Positions 1 to 10,122 are shown, numbered from the stretch's first letter. The stretch: 64,000 nt of DNA from Cephalothrix simula (GCA_035591015.1 JAXIUW010251392.1:41687-105686); one strand, 5' to 3'. Translations and numbers: made by a program. Notes: generated from the sequence alone by a model not told the origin.

Positions 1-2
1 TG

Positions 3-34
3 CTAGAGTGTCTCTATTCTGAGAGACACTCTAG
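3..34. repeat. Perfect inverted repeat, 13-bp stem
   Basis: Positions 3-15 (CTAGAGTGTCTCT) pair perfectly with 22-34 around a 6-nt loop. No T-run follows on either strand, so a classical Rho-independent terminator is not supported. It sits at the edge of a hairpin-rich repeat block and probably belongs to it. What lies to its left is outside the window. Confidence 0.7.
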
Positions 35-119
35 GCTTGTTAACTTACTGCGCCTCATTGCCCTATGGTCATGGGGCGTTTGTCATTTGTTAGAAGCCTT
101 GCACCCATGTAAGAAAGCA

Positions 120-470
120 AGGCCATGCACCAAAATATTTAGTGTTAGGGGCTCTGCCCACTAACAACCCCGGCAGAGGGCTTTGCTATCCAAAGCAAAG
201 CAAATACAGCCACACATAGGCAAGGTTTTATAACCGTGCAGGGCTATTCTCTATAGCCCTTATTCAAAAGCGAGCTGCCTTTCGTGTGTTGTGATGCGGA
301 TTATTTAATTCGGGCGCATAAGCCCGTGAGGGCTTATGAAGCCCCAAAGAATACATCATGGGGTGCAGGGGCTAAAGCCCCTGCTGGGGGTTTGGGGGTG
401 AAACCCCCAAATAAAAACCACATTCTGGGGTATGAAGGCGAAACCCCATATAATTATGGCAACACCTGCT
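120..470. repeat. Mosaic GC-rich hairpin repeat block, copy A
   Basis: This is a train of short palindromes. They include AGGGCTAT-TCTCT-ATAGCCCT at 240-260, CATAAGCCC-GTGA-GGGCTTATG at 317-338, GCAGGGGC-TAAA-GCCCCTGC at 365-384 and TTTGGGGGT-GAA-ACCCCCAAA at 391-411. The stretch 164-240 is closely matched at about 24397-24470, and 281-385 at 24645-24728 and 24894-24981. The stretch 126-160 matches part of the 83-bp unit at 63695-64000. Open frames inside it (for example 284-472) recur in the other copies only because the DNA repeats, so I treat them as non-coding. It looks like a dispersed non-autonomous repeat; no transposase is nearby. Confidence 0.8.
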
Positions 471-525
471 GATAAACCGAAACAGCCTTGGCTTGTTTCT
501 AAAAATAAGATAAGCTATCAATGCG

Positions 526-1065
526 TTGAACAAAGCGATCATACAGTACACTGAATACAGTCTGCACGTGAAACATAGAACCTCTGCCCACCATCGCTCT
601 AAAAAAAGTTTTTCCAGAAGCAAGGCTACTGATGTGAATGAAGTTTTTCAGATTGAAGTTGAGTTGCACTTGCAGCACTTCATTAAGTCTAATCATGAAA
701 GCCTTGATTTACCCCCTATGTCGGCCAATATGCGGCGCATTGCCCATCAAGTAGCTCCTATTTATAACTTAACCAGTGAATCAGTTGATGATGGAATGCA
801 GCGCTTTGTGCGTGTACACCGGGGTGATAATCCATCTTTACCTGATAATGCCTTTAAAACCAAGCGCTGGGACTTTGGTCAGCAAACATTTAGTGTTAAT
901 CCCGGTAATGATGGCATTCAGCTAGATCTTAAATATGATGGTACTTTGCAAATTCACGGGCTTAATGAAGAGTCTTTGATTATCGATTCTCGCAAGATAA
1001 CCTCAAACAAGGTTCAGATTAGAAACGGACAGATTATAGAACACGATGATGAAGGGTGGCACTAA
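526..1065 (+). CDS. R3H-domain nucleic-acid-binding protein
   Basis: This is a 179-residue reading from TTG at 526. Residues about 45-102 fit the R3H fold, with the signature Arg-x3-His in LPPMSANMRRIAHQVA followed by a basic strand ending RFVRVHRG. R3H domains bind single-stranded DNA or RNA. There is no KH domain as in Jag and no helicase, so this is a stand-alone R3H protein with a C-terminal region (about 103-179) that I do not recognise. No good ribosome-binding site precedes TTG 526; GTG 568 is an alternative start that keeps the whole R3H domain. The gene lies directly after the hairpin repeat block and is followed by 455 bp of spacer, so it is probably monocistronic. The domain call is firm; the cellular role is unknown. 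Confidence 0.75.
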   Translation: MNKAIIQYTEYSLHVKHRTSAHHRSKKSFSRSKATDVNEVFQIEVELHLQHFIKSNHESLDLPPMSANMRRIAHQVAPIYNLTSESVDDGMQRFVRVHRGDNPSLPDNAFKTKRWDFGQQTFSVNPGNDGIQLDLKYDGTLQIHGLNEESLIIDSRKITSNKVQIRNGQIIEHDDEGWH

Positions 1066-1520
1066 CTTGGTCAATTAATCAACTAATCAGATTAAACAGA
1101 AGCGAGCGTTCTTGGCACAATGATTGCTGAATGATTGCTGTTAACTATGACATAGTTTGGGCTATCGCAATGGTTGTCATGATAGTTTAACCTCTGCGAT
1201 AGATGTATATCTGTTATAAAAATTACTGGCGGGCTTTCACTGCATGAGCTATGAGTAAACATCTCTGTATACCGACCCTGCCGTATTTTTTGACAGTCTT
1301 GGCTCAAAAAAATAGAGCTTTATGAGTGGCATCGTCTATAAATACTATTCTATAAATATTATTAGTGTGTTGACGATTAGTAACTGGCTGTGCGTGATTG
1401 TTTCTGGGTGTTTATGGGGGCAGATTAATTTAGCAAGATGTTTTCAAAAAAAGTATCTCTAAACCGTATTTCTAAAAGATAGTGTCTTAGCAGAATTAAA
1501 ACTATTACTAATGGTGTTTC
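1066..1520. other. Spacer without a recognised gene
   Basis: I see no supported gene or RNA here. A 14-bp near-perfect tandem duplication (1336-1349 and 1350-1363, one mismatch) is the only structure I noted. Confidence 0.5.
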
Positions 1521-2495
1521 TTGGTGTATTTATCAGTCAATAGCAGGTTTTTGAGTTGCTTGATAAGGTCTAAAAGTCTGTTAAACATAATTATTATATT
1601 GTGTTTGCTGCTTAATGCTGGGAGCCTTGGCGCATCGCCAAACAAGCCATCGGATAATGATCTTAAAACTTTGTATGAAGCCCTACAAAATTCAGGCATA
1701 TCCACAGCGGATGTTGACAAAATAACCCATGACTCACGCTTTAAGGAGCATTTTGAAAAGCGCTACGAGCGACAACACAGAATTATTTCTCTAAACGGTA
1801 TTAATCAAGAAAAAGCGAGTATATACAGCCAATTTACTGGCAAGTATGCAATTACTAAAGCTCGGCGTTTTATACAAAAAAATCGCCAACTGCTCGAAGA
1901 CATTCAACGCCGCTATGGTGTACCCTACGATGTTTTGACTGCAATTTTGTTAGTAGAAACGCAGTTTGGAACGGTAAGATTGCCCTTTAATGTGTTTGGT
2001 GTTTATTTTACGCTAGTCATTAATGGCAGCACGGCTAATATCAAAAAAAACTATGCACGTCTTAAGCGCCGTATTCCTGATTTAGACTTTGCCTACTTTG
2101 CCAATAGAATGAAAAAGAGAAGTCTTTGGGCGGCTAATGAGCTGGCTTCATTAATAAAGATGGGCAAAATGAATGATGTGGATATATTCAGCATATCTGG
2201 TTCTTATGCGGGCGCATTGGGTATTCCGCAGTTTATTCCATCAAGTTACCTAAATTGGGCTGTTGATGGTGATGGCGATGGCAAAGTTAACCTCAATAAC
2301 CTTGAAGATGCCTTGGCTAGCACTGCTAATTACCTTCGTGAGCATGGTTGGCGCAATAAGGCATCTTTAGATGACAAAAGTCGCGCTATTTGGCAGTATA
2401 ATAACTCACAGCATTATGTTGATGCGATCTTTGGAATTCGCCTTAGATTGGGTTTGCCAGCAACTAAGAATGTTCAGCAAAGACCACAAACTTGA
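1521..2495 (+). CDS. MltB-type lytic murein transglycosylase
   Basis: A 324-residue protein that cleaves the MurNAc-GlcNAc bond of peptidoglycan with 1,6-anhydro product formation (family knowledge). Residues about 15-38 are a hydrophobic export signal ending near GSLGASP. No clear lipobox is seen, so it may be soluble in the periplasm or anchored by this segment. The SLT_2 domain spans about 60-310. The catalytic Glu is E146 in AILLVETQFGT, and the substrate-cleft motif GSYAGALGIPQF is at 227-238, followed by a DGDGDG loop. The start is uncertain because TTG 1521 and GTG 1524 are consecutive. Its neighbours are not wall genes and it appears monocistronic. Confidence 0.88.
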   Translation: MVYLSVNSRFLSCLIRSKSLLNIIIILCLLLNAGSLGASPNKPSDNDLKTLYEALQNSGISTADVDKITHDSRFKEHFEKRYERQHRIISLNGINQEKASIYSQFTGKYAITKARRFIQKNRQLLEDIQRRYGVPYDVLTAILLVETQFGTVRLPFNVFGVYFTLVINGSTANIKKNYARLKRRIPDLDFAYFANRMKKRSLWAANELASLIKMGKMNDVDIFSISGSYAGALGIPQFIPSSYLNWAVDGDGDGKVNLNNLEDALASTANYLREHGWRNKASLDDKSRAIWQYNNSQHYVDAIFGIRLRLGLPATKNVQQRPQT

Positions 2496-2652
2496 TTGAT
2501 TGTGCATAGTGTATAGAATATGGCCATAGATGGTAACTTTTTGCCAACAATTTAATAAGCTAGGCTAATCTAAGTATAGCTCTTATCACTGCTGTTACTG
2601 TGTGATTTGAAGTCTTTAGCCTTGGCATTAATATGTTTTGTTGAAGTAAACA

Positions 2653-3501
2653 ATGAAAAAATCTGATCTCAAAGTTCTTATCGTAGACCACAATCCTAAT
2701 TCACGTTCGCACACTAAGTCGGTACTACGGCAAACTTCTATGGTGAGCATTACCAGCGAGATGGGTTCTAACAACCCTGAAGATATTGTTAGGAACGTTT
2801 CTGAGACCAAGCCCGATGTAATTATAATTGATCAAGACATGGCTGAACAAAATGTGTTTGGCATCGTGCGTGATCTCAAAATTGCTATTCCCGATACAAA
2901 GCTACACTTTGTGTTATCCTGCTATAAGTTAGATACAGAAACACGGCGAATAGGTAAGTCTGTGGGTATATTAGGTTATTTGGCAAAACCCTTTCATACC
3001 TTGCAGCTAGAGTCAGCCCTGCGTGATGCGATGGGCGATGTAGCGACTGATCTTAAAGAGATTCTACTTAGAGTACGCCGCATAAAGTTTTTTGCCGATT
3101 TTTCAGATAATGAGCTACTGAAATTGCTCAAAATATGTCATACCCGGCGTTTTAAGCGCGGAGAAGTTGTGTTTAATGAGGGTGATGTTGGCGATAGATT
3201 CTATATTATAGTTGTTGGTGAGGTAGATATCCTCAAAGTACGCCAAGAAACTATGGAGCTGCTAGTCACCAACAAGCCCGGCGAGTGCTTTGGCGAGATG
3301 TCAATAGTTGATGAAGAACCCCGCTCTGCTCAGGCTATGGCTAAAACTGATGTGGCCTTGCTAGAGATAAATGCAGAAATCATCAAAGATAAGCAAAGCA
3401 TGGTCGCTCTAAAAATATTCAGGCAACTAGCCTTGTTGGTAACTAATAAGTTACGCACCTACACCAGTGAGCTTGCGGCTCGTCAAGCCTCAGCAGAATA
3501 A
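2653..3501 (+). CDS. Receiver (REC) plus cyclic-nucleotide-binding domain protein
   Basis: 282 residues. Residues 5-125 form a response-regulator receiver: Asp12, the phospho-acceptor candidate Asp60 in IIIDQDMAE, and Lys112 in LAKPF. The second acidic residue of the usual pair is His13, which may alter Mg2+ binding. Residues about 140-260 form a cNMP-binding beta-roll with the phosphate-cassette-like GECFGEMSIVDEEPRSAQ. There is no HTH or enzymatic output domain, so it is likely to act by protein-protein contact or as an adaptor. No histidine kinase is adjacent. The ATG start at 2653 is the natural one. The architecture is clear; the pathway is unknown. Confidence 0.85.
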   Translation: MKKSDLKVLIVDHNPNSRSHTKSVLRQTSMVSITSEMGSNNPEDIVRNVSETKPDVIIIDQDMAEQNVFGIVRDLKIAIPDTKLHFVLSCYKLDTETRRIGKSVGILGYLAKPFHTLQLESALRDAMGDVATDLKEILLRVRRIKFFADFSDNELLKLLKICHTRRFKRGEVVFNEGDVGDRFYIIVVGEVDILKVRQETMELLVTNKPGECFGEMSIVDEEPRSAQAMAKTDVALLEINAEIIKDKQSMVALKIFRQLALLVTNKLRTYTSELAARQASAE

Positions 3502-3537
3502 TTTATGTTTCTTCTTTAGTCGTAAGCTCTATTGACT

Positions 3538-4278
3538 ATGCGCACCCCGCCTACAGCAGGCATAGTGGTTATCGGAAACGAGGTTCTCAGCGGCCGCGTA
3601 GAAGAAAATAACGCCAATTTTTTAACTAAAGAGCTGGCCAAAATAGGCGTTGAACTACTTGAAGTTAGCGTTATTCCTGATGATTTTGAGAGAATCGGCT
3701 CGGTGGTGCATAGTGCCTCAATGCGCTTTAGCTGGGTGTTCACCAGCGGCGGAATTGGTCCAACCCATGATGACATCACAATGAATGCCATTGCCAGTGC
3801 CTTTGGTGTTGATTTAGTGCTTGATCAAAACGTGAAGACCAGCCTAGAAAGCCATTACCAAGAGGCACTTACCGCAGATCATTTACGGATGGCACAGTTT
3901 CCAGAAGGCTCTAAGTTTGTTCCAGTGGCTGATCGTGGAGCTCCACAAGTCTTGTTCAAAAATATATTCATCATGCCCGGTATTCCGATATTGCTTCAAA
4001 AGCGATACAAAGCCGTTAAGCACCTGCTTGGCGGTGTTCCGTGGATTTCAAAAGTATTTTCTGTGTATTGTGATGAGCCACGCATCGCCCCCATCATGCG
4101 TGAACTTGATGCCGAACATAACAGCGTTCGCATCGGCTCTTATCCACAGTACGAAAGCCCGTTTTGGGTTAAGGTAATCATCGAATCACGCAATCTTGAC
4201 GCACTAGAGGGCATTGCTCAAAAATTTGCCACTCATGTAGCCGAGCTGGGCATAAAGTTTAATCAAAACAACAGCTAA
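3538..4278 (+). CDS. CinA N-terminal / molybdopterin-binding (MoCF) domain protein
   Basis: 246 residues from ATG 3538; an in-frame TTG at 3532 is less likely. The MoCF_biosynth fold is shown by GNEVLSGRVEENNANFLTKEL near the N-terminus and FTSGGIGPTHDDIT at about 77-90. It matches the N-terminal half of CinA, and the C-terminal PncC (NMN deamidase) half is absent. Such stand-alone proteins are annotated as competence/damage-inducible or molybdopterin-binding proteins, and some homologues act as nucleotide pyrophosphatases (family knowledge). It starts 36 bp after the REC/cNMP gene and may share a transcript with it. Confidence 0.82.
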   Translation: MRTPPTAGIVVIGNEVLSGRVEENNANFLTKELAKIGVELLEVSVIPDDFERIGSVVHSASMRFSWVFTSGGIGPTHDDITMNAIASAFGVDLVLDQNVKTSLESHYQEALTADHLRMAQFPEGSKFVPVADRGAPQVLFKNIFIMPGIPILLQKRYKAVKHLLGGVPWISKVFSVYCDEPRIAPIMRELDAEHNSVRIGSYPQYESPFWVKVIIESRNLDALEGIAQKFATHVAELGIKFNQNNS

Positions 4279-4364
4279 CAATAGTTAATACCATCTAACT
4301 ATAATTGATGATTGCAGTTGCCAAGAATAACTAATGTAAGCTATTGGTTTCATGCGCTAAATAA

Positions 4365-4718
4365 TCAGGAGAGTTCGGTAGTGCCTGTGAGGTACGGATA
4401 AATGGAAAATCTACGCCTAACCACCCAATGAACGTGCTGGGCTATGTTCCTTAGGGTCGCTTTGTTTTTCTGCGGATGACCATTAGCGAAAATATTGCCG
4501 TAGCAGGGGTATTCAATAATCAAGATGCCCAAAAAATGCTTGGAGAAATACCTGAATATTATCCTATCCTCAAACCCAAACTAAGAGCTTTGGACTACAG
4601 CTCATCTTGAAGGCAACAGCAAATTCTAGCCAAAGGCATGGCTTAGTACACCATAAATTATCTTGCTGATGAAGCTCGCCGATGACGTTCAGCCATCATT
4701 AGTTGGTCTCACGCCAAG
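4365..4718 (+). pseudogene. Decayed reading frame of unknown origin
   Basis: One plus-strand frame reads as protein-like sequence from 4365 to the end of atpD but is broken by several stops (TAG, TGA, TAG, TGA). Its longest open piece is 4476-4610 (44 residues, starting MTISENIAVAGVF and ending ALDYSSS). Coding-like sequence lies on both sides in the same frame: NHPMNVLGYVP before, and QQQILAKGMA then YTINYLADEARR after. The frame keeps its phase across the stops, which suggests a recent pseudogene rather than chance. I do not recognise the family, and it is not atpC on either strand. Confidence 0.35.
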
Positions 4719-6134
<1,416 letters not shown>

Positions 6135-6149
6135 CTATTGGGGTTATGG

Positions 6150-6977
6150 TCACAGACTTTGCGCCCCGTTTATTATTTCAATCAGCTCGCTAGTTATCAT
6201 GGCTTGGCGAAGCCGATTGTAGTTCAGCGTAAGCCTATCAATCATATCGCTAGCGTTTTTGGTTGCCCCCTCCATAGCCACCATGCGTGCGCCGTGTTCT
6301 CCGGCCTCGGTTTGCAAGTGCGCCGACAAAACTAAATTGTCAACATATTCAGCCAGCAAAGAGTGTAAAACGCTTACTTCATCAGGTTCAAAGATTATCT
6401 CACGTTCGTCACGAATACCCTCTGGAGCGACTACCGGTATAACCTGACGCAAAACTGGTGTTTGCACCAGCGGGTTTTCAAAGTGGTTATAAGCTAAAAG
6501 CACACGCTTCACAGACTTTTGCAAGAATCGACCGAGCAAGTCTTGCATAGTTTCCGAAAGCTGTTGACGGCGTTCATTTTCTTGGAGATGCGTATGTTTA
6601 CTGGCAATGTTAAAAGGCCGATGCCTAAAAAAATCATTGCCTGTACGACCAAAAATGATCAATTCGGTATCACCGCCAAGCTCATCAAGTAGCATTTTGC
6701 AAAGATTAGCATTAAATCCACCACAAAGCCCCTTATCAGAAGTTAAAAGCATAACTACATCATGACCCTGATTATGCTCTTTGAACAAGGGATTAGATGA
6801 ATTATCGGCCAGCCGTGACACCATCTCTAGCAACTGCTCCGAATAGGGTTCGGCCTGCTTTGACGCATTTTGAGCACGGCTGAGCTTTGCCGCTGAAATC
6901 ATTTTCATCGCACTAGTTATCTGTTGCGTGCTCTTAACGCTCTCAATTCTGCGTTTTATGTCTCTAAGAGTACTCAC
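6150..6977 (-). CDS. atpG: F1Fo ATP synthase gamma subunit
   Basis: 275 residues. This is the central rotor shaft of F1. The N-terminal helix STLRDIKRRIESVKSTQQIT and the C-terminal RLTLNYNRLRQAMITSELIEI are the conserved coiled-coil halves, and LLTSDKGLCGGFNANL is the conserved core strand. The start abuts the stop of atpA, which suggests translational coupling. Confidence 0.96.
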   Translation of the reverse strand: MSTLRDIKRRIESVKSTQQITSAMKMISAAKLSRAQNASKQAEPYSEQLLEMVSRLADNSSNPLFKEHNQGHDVVMLLTSDKGLCGGFNANLCKMLLDELGGDTELIIFGRTGNDFFRHRPFNIASKHTHLQENERRQQLSETMQDLLGRFLQKSVKRVLLAYNHFENPLVQTPVLRQVIPVVAPEGIRDEREIIFEPDEVSVLHSLLAEYVDNLVLSAHLQTEAGEHGARMVAMEGATKNASDMIDRLTLNYNRLRQAMITSELIEIINGAQSL

Positions 6978-8489
6978 TTATGCCGCCTGACGATTTTTTT
7001 TAAATTCACTAACAGCCAAAGAAATCTTTTCGCTATTGGCATCGGATAACTCTTTGCTGTTGGATATTTCACTGTAAACATCACCGTGGTTTGACTTAAC
7101 AAACTGCAGAAAATCATTCATAAATGCAGAAATTTCAGCAACTTCTAAATCATCCACTCCACCGCTATTAGCTACAAATATCGCAATAACCTGATCAGCC
7201 ACAGGTAGTGGCGCATACTGTGGTTGCTTTAATATTTCAGTAAGGCGTTCACCACGAGCTAGTTGCAATTGAGTTGATTTATCAAGATCACTACCAAATT
7301 GGGCAAATGCTGCCTTTTCACGATACTGAGCTAGGTCTAGTCGCAAAGTTCCGGCAACCTTCCGCATCGCCTTAATCTGCGCTGAACCACCCACTCGTGA
7401 TACCGACAAACCAACGTTAATAGCTGGCCGAATGCCGGCGTTAAATAAGTCGGTACTCAAGAAAATCTGCCCATCAGTAATTGATATAACATTAGTCGGA
7501 ATGTAGGCAGAAATATCACCGGCCTGCGTTTCAATAATCGGCAAAGCAGTTAAAGAGCCACCACCTTTGGCATCGCTTAGTTTGGCGGCGCGCTCCAGCA
7601 AGCGGCTATGCAAGTAGAATACGTCACCGGGATAAGCCTCACGCCCCGGCGGTCGGCGCAACAACAAGGATAATTCACGATAAGCCACGGCATGCTTGCT
7701 AAGGTCATCATAAATACACAGTACATCCTTGCCCTGAGCCATAAAATACTCACCAATGGTAACCCCGGCCATCGGAGCTATAAACAACATTGGTGATGGC
7801 ATTGATGCGCTGGCACTGACCACAATGCTGTAATCCATTGCACCGGCTTCTTCTAGCTTACGCACCACACCGGCCACCGTAGAATTCTTTTGGCCAATGG
7901 CTACATAGATGCAGATAACGCCACTACCTTTTTGATTAATTATGGTGTCAATGGCAATGGCTGTTTTACCGGTTTGGCGGTCGCCAATAATTAGCTCACG
8001 CTGGCCACGACCGATGGGAATCATACTATCAACGGCCTTAATGCCCGTTTGCAACGGTTGTTTGACTGGCTGACGCTCAATAATACCCGGAGCAATAACT
8101 TCAATGTTACGATATTCTTTAGTATCAATGGGCCCTTTGCCGTCTATCTCTTCACCGATTGAGTTCACTACTCGCCCCAATAATGCCTCGCCCACCGGTA
8201 TAGAGGCTATACGACCCGTGCGCTTAACTTCATCACCTTCACGCAGGTGTTTGTCGCTACCCAGCAACACCACCCCAACGTTATCAACTTCAAGATTAAG
8301 TGCCATGCCCAGCAATCCATCTGAGAACTCTAGCAATTCCATAGAGGCTACGTTATCTAAGCCACTAACTCTAGCTATACCATCGCCCACCGTAAGAATG
8401 GTGCCGACCTCACTTGAACTAACACCAGTTTCAAATTCTGATATTTGTTTTTTGATTATTGAACTGATTTCCTCAGTACGCAGTTTCAT
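6978..8489 (-). CDS. atpA: F1Fo ATP synthase alpha subunit
   Basis: 503 residues, normal length. This is the non-catalytic nucleotide-binding F1 subunit. The P-loop is GDRQTGKTA. The conserved arginine-finger segment is in [20 protein letters not shown]. It lies 1 bp after atpH and directly abuts atpG. Confidence 0.97.
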   Translation of the reverse strand: MKLRTEEISSIIKKQISEFETGVSSSEVGTILTVGDGIARVSGLDNVASMELLEFSDGLLGMALNLEVDNVGVVLLGSDKHLREGDEVKRTGRIASIPVGEALLGRVVNSIGEEIDGKGPIDTKEYRNIEVIAPGIIERQPVKQPLQTGIKAVDSMIPIGRGQRELIIGDRQTGKTAIAIDTIINQKGSGVICIYVAIGQKNSTVAGVVRKLEEAGAMDYSIVVSASASMPSPMLFIAPMAGVTIGEYFMAQGKDVLCIYDDLSKHAVAYRELSLLLRRPPGREAYPGDVFYLHSRLLERAAKLSDAKGGGSLTALPIIETQAGDISAYIPTNVISITDGQIFLSTDLFNAGIRPAINVGLSVSRVGGSAQIKAMRKVAGTLRLDLAQYREKAAFAQFGSDLDKSTQLQLARGERLTEILKQPQYAPLPVADQVIAIFVANSGGVDDLEVAEISAFMNDFLQFVKSNHGDVYSEISNSKELSDANSEKISLAVSEFKKNRQAA

Positions 8490-8490
8490 G

Positions 8491-9027
8491 TTAATGTCCT
8501 CTTACAACATGTCTATATAGGTTACTTACTTGACTGCTAAGACTAGCATCGTACACCATTGAACCGATTCTAATTATCAGCCCTCCAATAATTTCAGGCT
8601 TCTCATTAAAAGTCATCTGAACATTGCATCCGCTGGCTTCAGATAGTTTCTCACGCAGACCTTGCTCTAATTTTTGATCAAGCCTACGTGCCACATCCAC
8701 AGAAACCTTCAGATTACCCAAGTATTTATCGGCTAATTCGCCATAGCTTTCTTCAATAAGCCCCAGAAGCTCTATTCGGGACTTATGCAGTAAATAGCGA
8801 GCAAAGGTTTTAAGTAATTCAGGCACAGTGAGCTTCGTCAGCAAATCATCAAGCGTTGCTCGTTTTAGCTTGGGGTTTATCTTAGAACTAGAAAATAACG
8901 CCAATACATTGGCATCACTAAGAGTTTCTGACAGACTGCCTAGCCCTTCACGTACAGCTTCAACCTGCTTGGCTTCTACGGCCAGCTCAAATAAAGCCTT
9001 AGAATATCGATCAGCGATGAGGCGCAT
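8491..9027 (-). CDS. atpH: F1Fo ATP synthase delta subunit
   Basis: 178 residues. It links the peripheral stalk to the top of F1. The N-terminal [18 protein letters not shown] and the C-terminal [26 protein letters not shown] match the OSCP/delta family. Its start overlaps the atpF end by 17 nt. Confidence 0.94.
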   Translation of the reverse strand: MRLIADRYSKALFELAVEAKQVEAVREGLGSLSETLSDANVLALFSSSKINPKLKRATLDDLLTKLTVPELLKTFARYLLHKSRIELLGLIEESYGELADKYLGNLKVSVDVARRLDQKLEQGLREKLSEASGCNVQMTFNEKPEIIGGLIIRIGSMVYDASLSSQVSNLYRHVVRGH

Positions 9028-9643
9028 AACTCTCCATGTCTAGTTTGCCCACAAGGCGATTAATAATTTGGCCATCCATCTTGGTGTCAACCTTAGTTTT
9101 AATTTGTTCTACAGCTCTTTGTATGGCCTGCGCTAAAAGCTCGGCTTTGAATTTATCTATGGCCTGAAGCTCATCACGTTCTTTTTGGGTTCGGGCTTGT
9201 TTTTCAAGGCGTGCTATTTCGGTTTTTAAGTTCTCTTCAAGCATACTTTCGTAATTGCTCATCTCGGCTAGTAGATCATTCCGCAGTTGCTCATGCTTGT
9301 TAGACAGCTCAATTAAATTATCTTTTTGTTCATGAACAGCAGCTTTGCTTTTTTCAGCCAGCTCCACCACCTTGTCATAAGCACTTTTTTCTTCATTGGC
9401 AAGACGCCTAAAAAAGTTACCAAGGGGTTTTCTGGTAAGCCACAGAATAATTGCTGAAAATATTACAACGTTAACAGCATGATAGACCACACCCATCACG
9501 CCACCAGCCGCTGCGTATGCCGTAGATGGCAACAATAACGCAACCAAGAGCATGCTCGCTGCTAGCAACACTTGAGGCAATCTTTTAGCTGATTTTTGCC
9601 CTAGGTGGTGAAAGGCTTTATAAGTGAAAACTTTATTCAACAT
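9011..9643 (-). CDS. atpF: F1Fo ATP synthase b subunit with long N-terminal extension
   Basis: 210 residues, against about 156-170 for most b subunits. The first 45 residues include a basic stretch and a hydrophobic run (VLLAASMLLVALLLPSTAYA) that looks like a cleavable signal. A membrane anchor (VVIFSAIILWLT) and the peripheral-stalk coiled coil to the C-terminus follow. This signal-bearing b form is known from Desulfobacterota-type ATPases. Its ATG overlaps the stop of the preceding b' gene by one base. Confidence 0.9.
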   Translation of the reverse strand: MLNKVFTYKAFHHLGQKSAKRLPQVLLAASMLLVALLLPSTAYAAAGGVMGVVYHAVNVVIFSAIILWLTRKPLGNFFRRLANEEKSAYDKVVELAEKSKAAVHEQKDNLIELSNKHEQLRNDLLAEMSNYESMLEENLKTEIARLEKQARTQKERDELQAIDKFKAELLAQAIQRAVEQIKTKVDTKMDGQIINRLVGKLDMESYAPHR

Positions 9644-10122
9644 TATTTACCATCTCCATCTAGTATGCGCCGAACAATAGCATCGCCTAACTCTACAACC
9701 TGTTCTGAGATGTTTTGTTGCATAGCCTCTACTCGCTCTGCTAGTTCTTCACGATTTTGCTCTATAGATTGATTAAGTCTGTTCTTAGTGTCTTGCTCTA
9801 TTTGCTTGATTTTGCGTTCTATTTCTTGGCGACGTTCGGCTCTGAGCTGCTCTAATTCCGTCAGCATGGCTGACCAACGCTGGCGATATTCTGAGTTAAG
9901 TTCTTCTAGTTCACGTTGATGAGCTTCGGTTTCTTTACTAAGTTGCTGCAATTGACTATCAGTACGGCTTTTTGCCCACAAAAACGGCCTAAACAAAAAT
10001 CTGTTCATGAAAAATAATACAATCATGAACAAAACAAAAATGAATATAGGCGTATTCGCTTCAAGATGAAGCAAGCCAAAATCAAATAATGGAATAAGAT
10101 ATTCCGAGCTAGAGTAGTCCAT
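9643..10122 (-). CDS. F1Fo ATP synthase b'-type subunit
   Basis: 159 residues: one membrane helix at about 24-44 (PIFIFVLFMIVLFFMNRFLFRPF), then a long charged coiled coil (QLRAERRQEIERKIKQIEQ). It is the first gene of the operon, and together with the next gene it would form a heterodimeric b/b' stalk. The membrane genes atpB (a) and atpE (c) are not upstream and must lie elsewhere. Confidence 0.9.
   Translation of the reverse strand: MDYSSSEYLIPLFDFGLLHLEANTPIFIFVLFMIVLFFMNRFLFRPFLWAKSRTDSQLQQLSKETEAHQRELEELNSEYRQRWSAMLTELEQLRAERRQEIERKIKQIEQDTKNRLNQSIEQNREELAERVEAMQQNISEQVVELGDAIVRRILDGDGK

Noticed and set aside
120-470. Integron attC-like or insertion-sequence ends
   Set aside because: No integrase or transposase, no R/L-box core, and no target-site duplication could be identified in the window.
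284-472. Open frame with LIRAHKPVRAY and APKN..SWGAGAKAPAG, similar to one at 24893-25105
   Set aside because: The similarity follows from the repeated hairpin DNA; arms are palindromic, frames differ between copies and no ribosome-binding site is present.
4279-4718. atpC expected after atpD
   Set aside because: No epsilon-like sequence on the minus strand; frames there are short and unrelated.
8104-8520. 138-codon frame antisense to atpA/atpH
   Set aside because: It is a shadow of well-conserved ATPase genes with low-complexity Ser/Pro composition.
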